DNA of 64,000 nucleotides, taken from Clostridium bornimense. Its GTDB lineage: Bacteria; Bacillota; Clostridia; Clostridiales; Clostridiaceae. Below the pieces are notes generated by a model. That model was not told where the DNA came from and searched no databases. It saw nothing but the letters and a program-made list of their open reading frames with translations. Position numbers and translations under genes: made by a program. This document shows, piece after piece, positions 63,983-64,000 of this stretch. The stretch covers positions 1-64,000 of the forward strand of contig NZ_JAHLOD010000001.1 in assembly GCF_018917145.1 (NCBI RefSeq). Reading direction: 5' to 3'. Position 1 is the stretch's first letter, and each line of letters opens with the position of its first letter.

Positions 63983-64000
63983 AGATTAAGTATACAATTT

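Noticed and set aside
1-64000. CRISPR array, tRNA genes, toxin-antitoxin pairs, prophage or secondary-metabolite cluster
   Set aside because: I looked for regularly spaced repeats, tRNA-like cloverleaf sequences with GGTTCGAATCC-type arms, paired small genes and phage or NRPS/PKS signatures and saw none.

Overview
This window comes from a low-GC, endospore-forming, motile Firmicute, most likely a Clostridium. The signs are a strongly AT-rich sequence, a single large pyruvate:ferredoxin oxidoreductase, spore genes (ytfJ/gerW, a CotS-type coat kinase-fold protein, spoVAF), a FliY/CheC/CheD-type chemotaxis system, DUF1292/DUF4250/DUF2953 proteins and a class A RNase P RNA. Most of it is core chromosome. 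The only clear mobile-element trace is the last 45 codons of an IS110-type transposase at the left edge.

Layout. 1-7.5 kb: IS110 remnant, small conserved proteins, a macro-domain protein, an ArsC/Spx-fold protein, aspartokinase, a full-length heme catalase, a D-Ala-D-Ala carboxypeptidase, then DUF2953 and ytfJ. 7.5-10 kb: scpB, scpA and a second carboxypeptidase, all on the minus strand. 10.2-18.1 kb: one tight minus-strand operon, cheW-cheD-cheB-cheR-cheA-cheC-cheY-cheW-fliM-fliY, in which CheB consists only of the methylesterase domain. 18.1-18.8 kb: a gene-poor gap ending in a near-consensus promoter for L-lactate dehydrogenase. 19.8-33 kb: class IV aminotransferase, a Cys/His-rich DUF1292 protein, pyruvate:ferredoxin oxidoreductase, murG, a soluble PAS histidine kinase without a partner regulator, recJ, a Zn/Cd-type P1B ATPase and an M16 peptidase. 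33-40.3 kb: DJ-1/PfpI protein, topoisomerase IV parC and parE, a DUF6398-like TPR protein and a divergent cold-shock protein.

40.4-47.3 kb: RNase P RNA with its own promoter and terminator, then (reading against the coordinates) dgt-dnaG-rpoD and PH-domain protein-trmK-nif3. 47.5-52.3 kb: CotS-like protein, a 0.45-kb gene-free interval with inverted repeats and perfect hairpins, pyruvate phosphate dikinase and its likely repressor CcpN. 52.5-58.5 kb: zinc-ribbon protein, efp, a compact comG/type IV pilus-like operon (ATPase, platform protein, three prepilins, two small membrane proteins) and a lipoprotein. 58.6-64 kb: rqcH, an unknown two-helix membrane protein, dinB and spoVAF.

The observations most worth following up are: the pilus platform gene at 55357-56388, whose full-length frame has no ATG/GTG/TTG start although an ideal Shine-Dalgarno precedes an ATC; an additional 43-codon gene at the end of that operon; a macro-domain protein whose catalytic-loop aspartate is serine; a receiver-less CheB; the hairpin-rich interval at 48.6-48.9 kb; and a set of look-alike terminators. 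I did not find a CRISPR array, prophage, toxin-antitoxin pair, defence island or metabolite riboswitch, and nothing here is convincingly a wholly new multi-gene system.
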